A stretch of DNA of 64,000 bases from Salinisphaera aquimarina (GCF_042643355.1 NZ_JBHRSS010000004.1:248001-312000); one strand, 5' to 3'; positions 52,489-62,098 are shown, counted from the first letter of the stretch. Numbers and translations are program-made. Notes: generated by a model from the sequence alone, not told the origin.

Positions 52489-53079
52489 TCAGGCCCGCGG
52501 CTCGGGCGGCAGCCGCCCCATCAGATAAAATTCGTCGTTCGGCCGCATGGCGGTGAGATTGGCCATGCGGTTGGACAACGCGAAGAAGGCCGCGATGGCG
52601 CCGATATCCCAGACATCGTCGCGCGAGAACCCGTAACCTTCTAGCACCGCGTGATCGTCCGGTCCGACGGTATGGGCCGAGACGGAGACCTTGACCGCGA
52701 AATCCAGCATCGCTTTCTGGCGCGGCGTGATGTCGGCCTTGCGATAGTTGGTGGCGATCTGGTCGGCGATCAGCGGATTGGCCTCGCGGATACGCAGGAT
52801 CGCGCCGTGCGCCACCACGCAGTACTGACACTGGTTGATGCCCGAGGTGGCCACCACGATCATCTCGCGCTCGCCCTTGGTCAGCCCGCTGTCCTTGTCC
52901 ATGAGCGCGTCGTGGTAGGCGAAGAACGCCCGAAACTCCTCCGGGCGCTGGGCGAGCACCCAGAACACGTTGGGCACGAAACCGGCTTTGTCCTGCACGG
53001 CGAGGATGCGCGCGCGGATATCCTCGGGCAGGTCCGCTTCGGCGGGAACAGGAAACTGGCTGATGGCATGATCGGACAC
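52489..53079 (-). CDS. AhpD/carboxymuconolactone-decarboxylase-like peroxidase-related protein
   Basis: 196 residues of the peroxidase-related CMD type: DIRARILAVQDKAGFVPNVF, the redox CxxC-H motif in GINQCQYCVVAHGAILR, and LDFAVKVSVSAHTVGPDDHA. Eight bases separate it from the creatininase gene, so both are probably co-transcribed. It may reduce peroxides with an unknown thiol partner. Confidence 0.87.
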   Translation of the reverse strand: MSDHAISQFPVPAEADLPEDIRARILAVQDKAGFVPNVFWVLAQRPEEFRAFFAYHDALMDKDSGLTKGEREMIVVATSGINQCQYCVVAHGAILRIREANPLIADQIATNYRKADITPRQKAMLDFAVKVSVSAHTVGPDDHAVLEGYGFSRDDVWDIGAIAAFFALSNRMANLTAMRPNDEFYLMGRLPPEPRA

Positions 53080-53156
53080 GGCAGTACTCGCGATGGGCTG
53101 TGGGGCGGCGGCGGTGAACGCGCGACCGGGATTTACGATATCAGGCCGGTGATGGC

Positions 53157-53744
53157 TTATGACTCGGCTTCGTCGTCGCGTGGCTCCGGGTCGCGCACGA
53201 AACCCAGGCGAGCCGGCAAGGCGTCGGCATCACAGCGATGAACGGGCAGACGGGTATCGAAGGCCATGAGCGTGAGTTCGGTGGTGTCGCCGCTGGGCGT
53301 GGCCAGGGCCGCGGCGAGCGCCTCGTCGTCTATTTCACTGTCGCCGTCGCGCAGATGCTCGAGCACCCAGGCGAGATCGGCGCCCTCGATCAGCGCCGCG
53401 CCGTCGGGCGTATCCAGGATCGCGGCGCTGTTTTCGTCCAGATACAGCGCGCGGGCAGACTCGATCACCTGCCCGGTATGGGTGAGCAGACGATCATCGG
53501 CCTGCACGCGCGCGATCAACGGCGTGTATTCCAGCGCGATATAGCCACGCTGCGGGCCGTTCTGGAAAAACCAGCGACCGTGCGTGTCGCAGGCATAGTT
53601 GTTGGCAATCGCGTCGACAATACGCGGGTGGGTGATGCGCTCGCCCTGGATGAGCCAGTGTCCGCGCCGCGTGAGGCCGAGCCAGCCGAACAGCGCCGGC
53701 ACGTTCGGCCACTTGGCGATGGCCCGTTCTACCCATTCCTGCAT
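53157..53744 (-). CDS. Conserved protein of unknown function (DUF29xx type)
   Basis: 195 residues, soluble. Starts MQEWVERAIAKWPNVPALFG and contains WLIQGERITHPRIVDAIANN, GRWFFQNGPQRGYIALEYTP, LTHTGQVIESARALYLDEN. The same pattern occurs in beta- and gammaproteobacterial proteins of a DUF2944/DUF2946-like group; I cannot give the number safely. No catalytic motif is seen. Confidence 0.7.
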   Translation of the reverse strand: MQEWVERAIAKWPNVPALFGWLGLTRRGHWLIQGERITHPRIVDAIANNYACDTHGRWFFQNGPQRGYIALEYTPLIARVQADDRLLTHTGQVIESARALYLDENSAAILDTPDGAALIEGADLAWVLEHLRDGDSEIDDEALAAALATPSGDTTELTLMAFDTRLPVHRCDADALPARLGFVRDPEPRDDEAES

Positions 53745-53911
53745 GAACTATTTCCGTCGATTGCGAGTCCTTGTACCGATGATAGCCGCCACGGCGGCTG
53801 TCAGTCGCCATCGTCCCGGATTCCAGCGACTGTTGCACAATACACGCCAGCGCCTGGTTCAGGCCCTGGCCCTCGATCCGTCCTGTCATTCTTCGCCTGC
53901 GATTGCCGCCC

Positions 53912-55573
53912 ATGGATATCGTCTTCACGAGCCTGATACTGCTTCTCGCGGTCGCGCTGTCCGGCGTGCTCATGGGCCTGCTGCCGGTCGCGCTGCCCAA
54001 GCCGCTGGTCCAGATCGCGATCGGCGCGGCCCTCGCCCTGCCCGGTTTCGGCCTGCACATCACGCTCGAGCCGGAATTGTTCTTTCTGTTGTTCATCCCG
54101 CCGCTGCTGTTTGCCGACGGCTGGCGCATGCCGCGCCGCGAGTTCCGCAAGCTTGGGGTTCCGATTGCCGCCCTCGCTCTGGGTCTGGTGATGGTCACGG
54201 TGGTGCTGGTCGGCTATTTCGTACACTGGATGATTCCGGCCATTCCACTGTCCGCGGGCTTCGCGCTGGGCGCCGTCCTCTCGCCGACCGACGCGGTGGC
54301 GGTATCGGCGATTTCCGGCAGCACGCCGATTCCCGGGCGTCTGCTGCATATCCTGCAGGGCGAAGCGCTGATGAACGATGCCTCGGGACTGGTGGCCCTG
54401 CGCTTCGCGATCGCCGCGGCGCTGACCGGCAGCTTCTCGCTGCCGCAGGCCGCATTGAGCTTCTGTCTGATCGCCGCCGGCGGGCTCGCGGTAGGCGTGG
54501 CGCTGGCCTGGGTGTTCAGCTGGATTCGCGGCTATCTGACCCGCTGGCGCGGCGACGACCCGACCAGTCATGTCGCCCTGCTCATGTTGATTCCGTTCGC
54601 GGCCTACCTGCTCGGCGAGCAACTGGGCGTATCCGGCATCCTGTCGGCGGTGGCGGCCGGCATGACGCTCAACAGCGTCAATACCCTCAAGGGCGAACTC
54701 GCCACCCGCATGCAGACCAACAGCATGTGGTCGATGCTCGAATTCGTGTTCAACGGCATCGTGTTTTTGCTGCTCGGGCTACAGATGCCCAAGATCCTCG
54801 GTCATGCGCAGCAGAGCATGAACGAGATCGGCGGCGGCGGTTTCTGGCATCTGGGCCTGTTCATCGCCGCGATCATGGGGGTACTGCTGGTCACGCGCTA
54901 CCTGTGGATCTGGGTACTGCTGCGTCTGATGGTGCTGCGCGCCCGCTACAAGGGCGAGATCGTCCCGCGGCTGAGTACGCGGGTGATCACGATCACCACG
55001 CTGGCCGGCGTGCGCGGTGCCATTACCCTGGCAGCGGTGCTGTCGCTGCCGCTGGCGGTCGAGGACGGATCCACCTTTCCCGCACGCGGCGTGCTCGTGT
55101 TCATCGCCGCGGGCGTGATTCTGCTGTCGCTGACCATCGGCAGCGTCGGCCTGCCGCCGCTGCTGCGTTCGGTAAAGATGCCCGACGGCGATCCACGCGC
55201 CCGCGAGGAGCGCGACGCACGCGTACTCGCCGCACGCGCGGCGCTCAAGGCACTGGAGGCCGAACAGAAGCAGCAGACGAAGGATTCGGACGACCCAGAA
55301 AGCAGCCTCTACGCCGAAGTCGGCGCGCGCGTGATCGCCGGCTACAAGCCGCGTCTGGACCCGGACAACGACGGCGAGGAAAGCCAGCGCATGCGCCGCG
55401 GCTTCGATATCGAGAAGCAGCTGCGCCTGACCGCCCTGCGCGCCGAGCGCGACGAACTCTACCGGTTGCGCCACAGCTTTCGTATCAACGACGAAACCCT
55501 GCGCCGGATAGTCGCCGATATCGATCTCACCGAAGCGTCCCTGCTGGGTTCGTCAGCGCGGCGGCGTCACTGA
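53912..55573 (+). CDS. CPA1-family Na+/H+ antiporter
   Basis: 553 residues from MDIVFTSLILL. About 12 transmembrane helices with the CPA1 patterns FFLLFIPPLLFADGWRMPRR, GAVLSPTDAVAVSAISGSTP (conserved Asp), EALMNDASGLVALRFAIAAA (ND pair) and TTLAGVRGAITLAAVLSLPL. A ~140-residue charged cytoplasmic tail follows. Role: export of sodium in exchange for protons, fitting a salt-exposed cell. Confidence 0.92.
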   Translation: MDIVFTSLILLLAVALSGVLMGLLPVALPKPLVQIAIGAALALPGFGLHITLEPELFFLLFIPPLLFADGWRMPRREFRKLGVPIAALALGLVMVTVVLVGYFVHWMIPAIPLSAGFALGAVLSPTDAVAVSAISGSTPIPGRLLHILQGEALMNDASGLVALRFAIAAALTGSFSLPQAALSFCLIAAGGLAVGVALAWVFSWIRGYLTRWRGDDPTSHVALLMLIPFAAYLLGEQLGVSGILSAVAAGMTLNSVNTLKGELATRMQTNSMWSMLEFVFNGIVFLLLGLQMPKILGHAQQSMNEIGGGGFWHLGLFIAAIMGVLLVTRYLWIWVLLRLMVLRARYKGEIVPRLSTRVITITTLAGVRGAITLAAVLSLPLAVEDGSTFPARGVLVFIAAGVILLSLTIGSVGLPPLLRSVKMPDGDPRAREERDARVLAARAALKALEAEQKQQTKDSDDPESSLYAEVGARVIAGYKPRLDPDNDGEESQRMRRGFDIEKQLRLTALRAERDELYRLRHSFRINDETLRRIVADIDLTEASLLGSSARRRH

Positions 55574-55586
55574 GTACAATCACCCC

Positions 55587-56777
55587 ATGTACGACTATCT
55601 CATCATCGGCGGCGGCATCGTCGGCCTGGCCACCGCCCGCGAATTGTTGCGCCGCCAACCGGGCGCCCGCGCCGCGCTGCTGGAAAAAGAAGCCGAACTC
55701 AACGCCCATCAGACCGGCCACAATTCCGGTGTCATCCACGCCGGCGTCTATTACCCGCCCGGATCGATGAAGGCGATGTTCTGCACCGCGGGCAATGCCG
55801 CCACACGCGCGCTGTGCGACGCCCACGGCATCGCCTATCGCATCCCCGGCAAGCTGCTGGTCGCCACCAACGCGGCGGAGCTGGCCGGCCTCAAGGAACT
55901 GTGGACGCGTATCGGCGAAAACGGACTCCAACGCGAATGGCTCGACGCCGACGCGCTCAAGGAACGCGAGCCCAACGTGCGCGGCGTCGCCGCCATCCAT
56001 GTGTCGAGCAGCGGTATCGTCGACTATCGCGCGGTCGGCGCCGCTCTTGCCCGCGAGTTCGAGCAGGCCGGCGGCGAGATCCTCTGCAACCGAGCGGTCA
56101 CCGGTCTACAGGAATACGCCAGTGAGATCGTGGTCGAGACCGGCCACGAAAGCCTGCATGCCCACCGGCTGGTGGCCTGCGCCGGGCTGATGGCGGACCG
56201 CGTGGTCGCCATGCTCGGCATCGAGCCGGATTTTCGAATCTGCCCGTTTCGTGGCGAATATTATCGCCTGGCTGCGTCCCGGACCGATATCGTGTCGCAT
56301 CTGATCTATCCGGTACCGGATCCGGCGATGCCGTTTCTGGGCGTGCATCTCACCCCCATGATCGACGGTTCGATCACGGTCGGGCCGAATGCCGTGCTCG
56401 CCCTGCGCCGCGAGGGCTATACCAAGTTCGATATCAGCCTGCGCGATACCGCCGCCATGCTCACCTTCCCCGGCATTCGCCGCATGTTGCGCGGCCATAT
56501 CCGCCCCGGCCTGGCCGAGCTGAAGAACTCGCTGTCCAAGCGCGGCTACCTGGCCCAGGTGAATCGCTATTGCCCGGCCCTCACGCTCAATGATCTCGAA
56601 GCCCACCCGGCCGGCGTACGCGCTCAGGCGGTCACCCGCGACGGCACGCTGGTCGGTGATTTCCTGTTCACCGAAACACCTCGTTCGCTGCATGTCTGCA
56701 ATGCGCCCTCGCCCGCGGCGACATCGGCCATGCCGATCGCGGAACATATCGTCGACAGGCTCGAGGCCAACGCCTGA
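55587..56777 (+). CDS. lhgO: L-2-hydroxyglutarate oxidase/dehydrogenase
   Basis: 396 residues, FAD-dependent. N-terminal dinucleotide site YDYLIIGGGIVGLATARELL, then HQTGHNSGVIHAGVYYPPGS, FRGEYYRLA, LIYPVPDPAMPFLGVHLTPM, DGSITVGPNAVLALRREGY, all standard for LhgO. Oxidises L-2-hydroxyglutarate to 2-oxoglutarate at the membrane. Starts 13 bases after the antiporter gene and may share its transcript. Confidence 0.93.
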   Translation: MYDYLIIGGGIVGLATARELLRRQPGARAALLEKEAELNAHQTGHNSGVIHAGVYYPPGSMKAMFCTAGNAATRALCDAHGIAYRIPGKLLVATNAAELAGLKELWTRIGENGLQREWLDADALKEREPNVRGVAAIHVSSSGIVDYRAVGAALAREFEQAGGEILCNRAVTGLQEYASEIVVETGHESLHAHRLVACAGLMADRVVAMLGIEPDFRICPFRGEYYRLAASRTDIVSHLIYPVPDPAMPFLGVHLTPMIDGSITVGPNAVLALRREGYTKFDISLRDTAAMLTFPGIRRMLRGHIRPGLAELKNSLSKRGYLAQVNRYCPALTLNDLEAHPAGVRAQAVTRDGTLVGDFLFTETPRSLHVCNAPSPAATSAMPIAEHIVDRLEANA

Positions 56778-56913
56778 GTGCCGCGGCCTCGCCCGCCCGC
56801 GTGGATATTTTTCTGAACGTCATACGACGCGCCGCGCGACGGCGTGAATCAGGTAGGCTTTCGGGTAATCGCTGCAACCGTCGCAGCCAGCGTTTCACGA
56901 CCCGAGGGTGGAC

Positions 56914-57543
56914 ATGTCGGACGATATTCATTTCTATGAACCCAGGGCCGGCCACGGCCTGCCGCACAATCCGTTCAACGCCATCGTCGCTCCGCGGCCG
57001 ATTGGCTGGATTTCGTCGGCCGACGAACACGGCACCCTCAATCTGGCCCCGTACAGCTTCTTCAACGCCTTCAACTACACGCCGCCGATCGTCGGTTTCG
57101 CCAGCGTGGGCTACAAGGACAGCGTGGCCAATATCGAACGCACCGGGGAATTCGGCTGGAATCTGGCCACCCGGCCGCTGGCCGAACAGATGAACGCCAG
57201 CTGCGAAGCCGTCGATCCGGACGTCGACGAGTTCGCGCTCGCCAATCTCACGCCGACGCCGTCGCGGGTGATCGGCGCACCGCGGGTGGCCGAAGCGCAG
57301 GTATCGTTCGAGTGCCGGTTGAGCCAGCTGATTCGCCTGACCGGCGCCGACGGCACCGAAACCGAGACCTGGCTGGTGCTCGGTGAAGTCGTCGGCGTAC
57401 ATATCGCCAGACATCTGCTGGTGGACGGCGTCTACGACACCGCTGCCGCCGCGCCGATTCTCCGCGGCGGCGGCCCGGCCGATTATTTCGAGATCACAGC
57501 CGAGGCGCTGTTCAAGATGCACCGGCCGAATCAGGAGCGCTGA
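56914..57543 (+). CDS. Flavin reductase-like domain protein
   Basis: 209 residues from MSDDIHFYEPRAGHG, GAGGG-type site upstream (GTG two codons earlier is possible). FMN-binding split-barrel pattern: FNAIVAPRPIGWISSADEHG, NLAPYSFFNAFNYTPPIVGF, DSVANIERTGEFGWNLATR, and the SFECRLSQLIRL strand. Such proteins bind FMN and reduce flavin or act in aromatic or nitro-compound metabolism. Substrate unknown. Confidence 0.88.
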   Translation: MSDDIHFYEPRAGHGLPHNPFNAIVAPRPIGWISSADEHGTLNLAPYSFFNAFNYTPPIVGFASVGYKDSVANIERTGEFGWNLATRPLAEQMNASCEAVDPDVDEFALANLTPTPSRVIGAPRVAEAQVSFECRLSQLIRLTGADGTETETWLVLGEVVGVHIARHLLVDGVYDTAAAAPILRGGGPADYFEITAEALFKMHRPNQER

Positions 57544-58031
57544 AATCGCTCGTGCCGCCGGGGTGTCGGAATGGTCACTTCGCGTCGGACACTAGGAGCT
57601 ACGCACCGGGGCCACGGGCAAGAGCGAGAATTTATCCGCAGATGACGCAGATATACGCAGATTCAATACAGGCGTTCGGCGTCTTTTTTCCCTCGATTGG
57701 GTATGAGACCCACCCGGTTTGACTGGGCAGGGTCACGCTAACCGGATGCCTCACGCAAAGGCGCGACGGCGCACTGGAACAATGGACTTGTATTACAGGC
57801 TGGGTCTTACGATTCTTGGCGTCTTCGCGACTTTGCGTGAAACGGTTTTACTTGAATGGCTCTGATGTCTGGATCGACATCGAAATAGCGAGCTTAGCGT
57901 TGTACGTAACAAGTTTCTTCTGCGTACATCTGCGGATAAGACCTGCCTGTATTCGTTTGTTTTTGAGTGCGAGCCAGCGACTTTTCGCGGCACGCAGCAA
58001 TTCAACGCCGCTCAGAATGGCGTTCGCCTGA
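57544..58031. repeat. Intergenic stretch with a nested imperfect palindrome
   Basis: No gene seen. Element A at 57631-57662 (TTTATCCGCAGATGACGCAG...) recurs inverted at 57919-57940. Element B at 57751-57770 (TCACGCAAAGGCGCGACGGC) recurs inverted at 57816-57840. The order A-B-B'-A' makes a long imperfect palindrome. B resembles the element at 61.9 kb. The family of short ACGCAAAGACGCCAAG-like intergenic repeats is known to me from several proteobacterial genomes. Confidence 0.7.
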
Positions 58032-60101
58032 TCAGCTGCCCGAGCCACCGGACTTCTTCTCCGCGGCCTTGATCTGCTGGAGTACCGGTGCGCACTGGTT
58101 TTCCTCGCCGCTGGTGGGTGAGATCAGCGCCAGCAGCGATGCCGCCGGCGTCGCCACCACGCCGAGGGCGACCGCGGCCGCGCCGCGCGCGAGCAGCGGC
58201 TTGGCCTCTACCCCTGGTGAAGGGTTGGCGAACGTGCCGTGCACGTACAACGGCGAGCGCAGCGTGAACAGGCGCGGACCCTTGCTCTTGGGGGTGATGG
58301 TCAGATCCAGGTCTTCGGTGGCGAAGTCGGTATCGCCGGTGATGTTGATGATCGCGTTTTCGGTATCGAAGACAAAGACGTTGGGCGTGGCCAGCCCTTT
58401 CTTGATCGGGATATCCGCCGCCGCGCAGTTGATCTTAACCTGCTCGTCGCCGAACAGTTTGCCGACGATGAAATTGCCCACGTTCAGGCCCGCCAGCTCC
58501 ATCAGATTGCGGCTGATCGCGCCGCGGTTGATGAGCACGGTCAGTCGGCCGTCGCCGCCACCCAGCAGCGCGGCGACCGAGTTGCCGGTGCCGCTGAACG
58601 TGGCATCGCCGTTGATCTGACCGAGGCTGCCATCGAGCGCTTCGACCGCCGGCACCATCTGATCGAGTTGCATCCGGCGCGCATGCAGATCCACCCGGCC
58701 TTTCATCGGTGACTCGTTGCCGGACAGGCGCAGCGTGGTGTTGAGGTTGCCGCCGGCCACGCCGAAACTCAGCGGATCGAGCAGCAGCGTGCCGTCATTA
58801 AGCACCAGATGGGTGTGCAGATCGGTAAGGGGCAGCGTATCGCCGTGTTCGATGCGCTTGGCCCGGAATTTGACGTCGGCATCCATATCCGACCAGCGCT
58901 CGGTGTTGAATTCCTCCACCGGCAGCACCTTGTCCGCCGGCTGGCGGCTTTCCACGCCGCGCTCTTCCTTGTGCTCGTTCGAATCGGCCCCGATCAGGGG
59001 CGCCAGGTCGGCAAAACGAAGCTGTTTGGAGACTACGTCGCCGCTGAGTTTCGGGCGTGCGCCGGCCTGATCGTAGACCAGCGTGCCGCCGATATCGCTG
59101 TCGCCGATCTGGCCGCCGAAATCGCGATACGCAAACCGCGAGCCCTTGGCGGTATCGAACTTCACCTGGAGATGGCCGTGGGTGGAATACGGCGGCGTGG
59201 CCGGCAGCGTAATGCCGGTCAGAGCATAGAGGTTGTCGAGACTCTGACCCGAGAACGACAGATCGAGATCGGCGCCGCCGAAGTTCAGCGGTTGCGTGAT
59301 CGTGCCGGCGACCTGCACACGCGTGCTGCCGGAGCGCACGTCCGCCTGGACCGGGAACGGCTGATCGGCGCTCTGCATGGCAAGCACGCCGCCCAGTTTG
59401 CCACTGCCCGACAGCGGCGCGCCCTTGTAGCGCCCGTCGATCTTCCAGCCGAACACATAGTCGCCGACGTTCACGTCGGCGTCGTCATCGGCGGCGCCGG
59501 TGATCTGAGAGAAGGGCACCGCCTTGCCCAGCGGATCGACCTGGATCTCGAAATCGGCGTCGAGGGTGGCGTCCTGAAAATGCACGTTGCCCTGGTCGAA
59601 GACGAGCGCGTCCATGGATACCGTCCAGGCGGAGGGCGCGGCGTCCTCTTTCGGCGTCTCCTCGCTGCCGAGATCGAACGTCCAGTTGTCCTTGCCGTCG
59701 GCGCGACGGATCAGGTCGGCGTCCGCGCCGGCTACCTGAATGCGGGGAATCGATACCCGCTGCGACAGCAGCGGCAGCGGCGACAGCCATACGTCCACGC
59801 GTTTGACCGTGGCCATTGTCTTTTCGTCGAAACTCTCCGGGTTGCCGAGCATGACGTCTTCGGCGTGCACATGCGGCCACGGCACCCAGGCCTTGAAGCC
59901 GCCGGCATCACGCTGGCGTTCCCAGTCGAGGCCGAGATCACCGCGAATGGCGAACGGCCGGTGCAGCGCGGCCGAGACCTGCTCGTTGATCATCGGCTTG
60001 ACCCGATTCCAGTCGAAGAACGTCAGCAGCAACACGACCACGACCAGTACGACGACGATCAGGCCACCGATCCCGATTCCGATTTTGCGGCCACGTTTCA
60101 C
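58032..60101 (-). CDS. AsmA-family protein
   Basis: 689 residues. One N-terminal transmembrane helix (IGIGIGGLIVVVLVVVVLLL) then a long periplasmic beta-rich part. AsmA N-domain pattern FDWNRVKPMINEQVSAALHR, PFAIRGDLGLDWERQ; C-domain with GQINGDATFSGTGNSVAALL and VNRGAISRNLMELAGLNVGN-like segments; the tail is helical and Ala-rich. Family members bridge inner and outer membrane and carry phospholipids; here that is inferred. Divergent from the MliC gene. Confidence 0.9.
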   Translation of the reverse strand: MKRGRKIGIGIGGLIVVVLVVVVLLLTFFDWNRVKPMINEQVSAALHRPFAIRGDLGLDWERQRDAGGFKAWVPWPHVHAEDVMLGNPESFDEKTMATVKRVDVWLSPLPLLSQRVSIPRIQVAGADADLIRRADGKDNWTFDLGSEETPKEDAAPSAWTVSMDALVFDQGNVHFQDATLDADFEIQVDPLGKAVPFSQITGAADDDADVNVGDYVFGWKIDGRYKGAPLSGSGKLGGVLAMQSADQPFPVQADVRSGSTRVQVAGTITQPLNFGGADLDLSFSGQSLDNLYALTGITLPATPPYSTHGHLQVKFDTAKGSRFAYRDFGGQIGDSDIGGTLVYDQAGARPKLSGDVVSKQLRFADLAPLIGADSNEHKEERGVESRQPADKVLPVEEFNTERWSDMDADVKFRAKRIEHGDTLPLTDLHTHLVLNDGTLLLDPLSFGVAGGNLNTTLRLSGNESPMKGRVDLHARRMQLDQMVPAVEALDGSLGQINGDATFSGTGNSVAALLGGGDGRLTVLINRGAISRNLMELAGLNVGNFIVGKLFGDEQVKINCAAADIPIKKGLATPNVFVFDTENAIINITGDTDFATEDLDLTITPKSKGPRLFTLRSPLYVHGTFANPSPGVEAKPLLARGAAAVALGVVATPAASLLALISPTSGEENQCAPVLQQIKAAEKKSGGSGS

Positions 60102-60241
60102 TATAGAGCCTCCGGCTAAGCCACTGTTTTCACGCGGCTCAAATTAGCATCAATTCGCCAATCGCGGCGTGCCGCAGGCGACTCGGCAGATCGGCGCGGG
60201 TATGCGATGCTTGCAAACACCTTTCACTGTATTGGCCAGCC

Positions 60242-60634
60242 ATGCCCGCAAAATCCACTGTCGTCATCTTGGTTTCACTCGCAACGCTCGGTCTGGCCGC
60301 CTGCGCGCCGGACACGCTGCCCGCGCGTCCGCCCAATGCAACCCGCGCGCCGGCGCAACAGACCCAGGCGATCACCCTGTCGCGCTATGCCTGCGACAGT
60401 GGCACGAAGATCAGCGCCAGCTATCCCACCACCGACGACGCGGTGGTCCAGTACCAGGGCACGACCTACCAGATGCGCGTCGCGCGCTCGGCCGATGGCG
60501 CCCGCTATGTCGGCGATGCGCTGGAATGGTGGACCCGTGGCACCGGCCCGGGCGCCGAGGGCACGCTCTACGAACATGCCGACGACGGCAGCACCGGCGA
60601 CCCGATCGAAAGCTGCGAGCAGGTCGAATCCTGA
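60242..60634 (+). CDS. MliC-family lysozyme inhibitor lipoprotein
   Basis: 130 residues with a lipobox (TLGLAAC, lipidated Cys near residue 21) after a short signal peptide. The mature part matches the membrane-bound C-type lysozyme inhibitor: ITLSRYACDSGTKISASYPT, VVQYQGTTYQMRVARSADGA, RYVGDALEWWTRGTGPGAEG. Protects peptidoglycan from host or protist lysozyme. Cys near the start and end of the domain could form the family disulfide. Confidence 0.87.
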   Translation: MPAKSTVVILVSLATLGLAACAPDTLPARPPNATRAPAQQTQAITLSRYACDSGTKISASYPTTDDAVVQYQGTTYQMRVARSADGARYVGDALEWWTRGTGPGAEGTLYEHADDGSTGDPIESCEQVES

Positions 60635-60750
60635 TCCCGGCGCGGGTCGCGCCGAACCCGCTTGAACGGGCACCGGTGCAGGCCGACAATAGCGGGCTGT
60701 ATTTCCGGTTCGAGCGGCACGACCCCGCCCGACGACAACGAGACCCCTGA

Positions 60751-61845
60751 ATGGCCGCCAAGAAATCGATACTCACCGACGACTCGCTGGATTTTCTCGA
60801 GCGCTATCTCAACAACGCCTCGCCCACCGGCTATGAAAAACCCGGCCAGAAACTCTGGATGGACTATCTGCGTCCCTATGTCGACGAGTTCATCACCGAC
60901 CCCTACGGCTCGGCCGTCGGCGTGATCAATCCCGACGCCGAGTACAAGGTCGTCATCGAAGGCCATGCCGACGAGATCGCCTGGTATGTGAACCACATCA
61001 CCGATGACGGCCTGATCTACGTGCTGCGCAACGGCGGCAGCGATCACCAGATCGCCCCGTCCAAGCGGGTGAATATCCATACCAAAAACGGCATTGTCGA
61101 CGGCGTGTTCGGCTGGCCGGCAATCCATACCCGTAATCCGACCAAGGAGAAAGCGCCGAGTACCGATACGATCTTCATCGACGTCGGCGCCAGTGACAAG
61201 GATCAGGTCGAGGCCATGGGCATCCACGTCGGCTGCGTGGTGAACTACCCGGACGAGTTCTTTGTGCTCAACAAGGACAAGTTCGTCTGCCGTGCGATCG
61301 ACAACCGCATGGGCGGCTTCATGATCGCGGAAGTCGCGCGCCTGATTCACGAGTCCGGCAAGCGGCCCGATTTCGGCCTCTATGTGGTCAACTCGGTACA
61401 GGAGGAAGTCGGCCTCAAGGGTGCGGGCATGATCGCCACGCGTATCAAGCCGGACGTGGCAATCGTCACCGACGTCACCCACGACACCACCACGCCGATG
61501 ATCGAACAGAAGAAGCACGGCACCGCCAAGATCGGCCAGGGGCCGGTGATCACCTACGCGCCGGCGGTCCAGAACAACCTGCGCGAGCATCTGATCGCCA
61601 CCGCGGAAAAACAAAAGATCCCGTTCCAGCGCATGGCCAGCGCGCCGGCGACCGGCACCGACACCGATGCCTTTGCCTACAGCAACGAAGGCGTGCCCTC
61701 GGCGTTGATCGCGCTCGCGCTGCGCTACATGCACACGACGGTGGAGATGGTGCATCGCGACGACGTTGAAAACGTCATTCGCCTCATCCACGAGTCGGTG
61801 AAGACGATCACGCCCGGCGAGACGTTCACCTACTTCGACGACTAG
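60751..61845 (+). CDS. M42-family aminopeptidase/glucanase-type metallopeptidase
   Basis: 364 residues of the FrvX/PepA-like family with two metal ions. Ligands seen: His in VVIEGHADEIAWYV, Asp in CRAIDNRMGG, Glu pair in SVQEEVGLKGA, Asp in VTDVTHDT and His in LRYMHTTVEMVHRDDV. Probably cytoplasmic, forming large oligomers that trim peptides. A terminator follows 23 bases after the stop. Confidence 0.92.
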   Translation: MAAKKSILTDDSLDFLERYLNNASPTGYEKPGQKLWMDYLRPYVDEFITDPYGSAVGVINPDAEYKVVIEGHADEIAWYVNHITDDGLIYVLRNGGSDHQIAPSKRVNIHTKNGIVDGVFGWPAIHTRNPTKEKAPSTDTIFIDVGASDKDQVEAMGIHVGCVVNYPDEFFVLNKDKFVCRAIDNRMGGFMIAEVARLIHESGKRPDFGLYVVNSVQEEVGLKGAGMIATRIKPDVAIVTDVTHDTTTPMIEQKKHGTAKIGQGPVITYAPAVQNNLREHLIATAEKQKIPFQRMASAPATGTDTDAFAYSNEGVPSALIALALRYMHTTVEMVHRDDVENVIRLIHESVKTITPGETFTYFDD

Positions 61846-61868
61846 ACCGACAGCGAACGTCCTCCATC

Positions 61869-61896
61869 AGGCCCGGCAGTCATGTCGGGCCTTTTT
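61869..61896 (+). terminator. Rho-independent terminator after the M42 peptidase gene
   Basis: Stem AGGCCCG / CGGGCCT (7 bp) with a 10-base loop, then TTTTTATT. Starts 23 bases after the stop codon. Confidence 0.88.
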
Positions 61897-61909
61897 ATTG
61901 CCCGACGAC

Positions 61910-62008
61910 CGTTTCACGCAAAGACGCCAAGACGCGAAGAAGACAACATAGCGGTCCGTCGACAGTCGTACTTCTTTTGTGCGCCTCGGCGGCTCTGCGT
62001 GAGGAACG
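61910..62008. repeat. Second copy of the imperfect palindromic intergenic repeat
   Basis: GTTTCACGCAAAGACGCCAA... at 61911-61942 and its imperfect inverse (CTTCTTTTGTGCGCCTCGGC...) at 61971-62007 form a long hairpin with a ~28-base loop. The arm matches element B near 57.8 kb. Open frames through it are not real. Confidence 0.7.
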
Positions 62009-62098
62009 CTTTCTTATCAAGCTACCCGTTCGGTGCGCCGGGTCGAAGCCTACCGAGTTTCGTACATAATCAAGTCCTGCTCTTGTTGGGGAGTCGCA

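Noticed and set aside
57793..58048. Short open frames in the 57.8-58.0 kb gap
   Set aside because: They read through inverted repeats and have no ribosome binding site.
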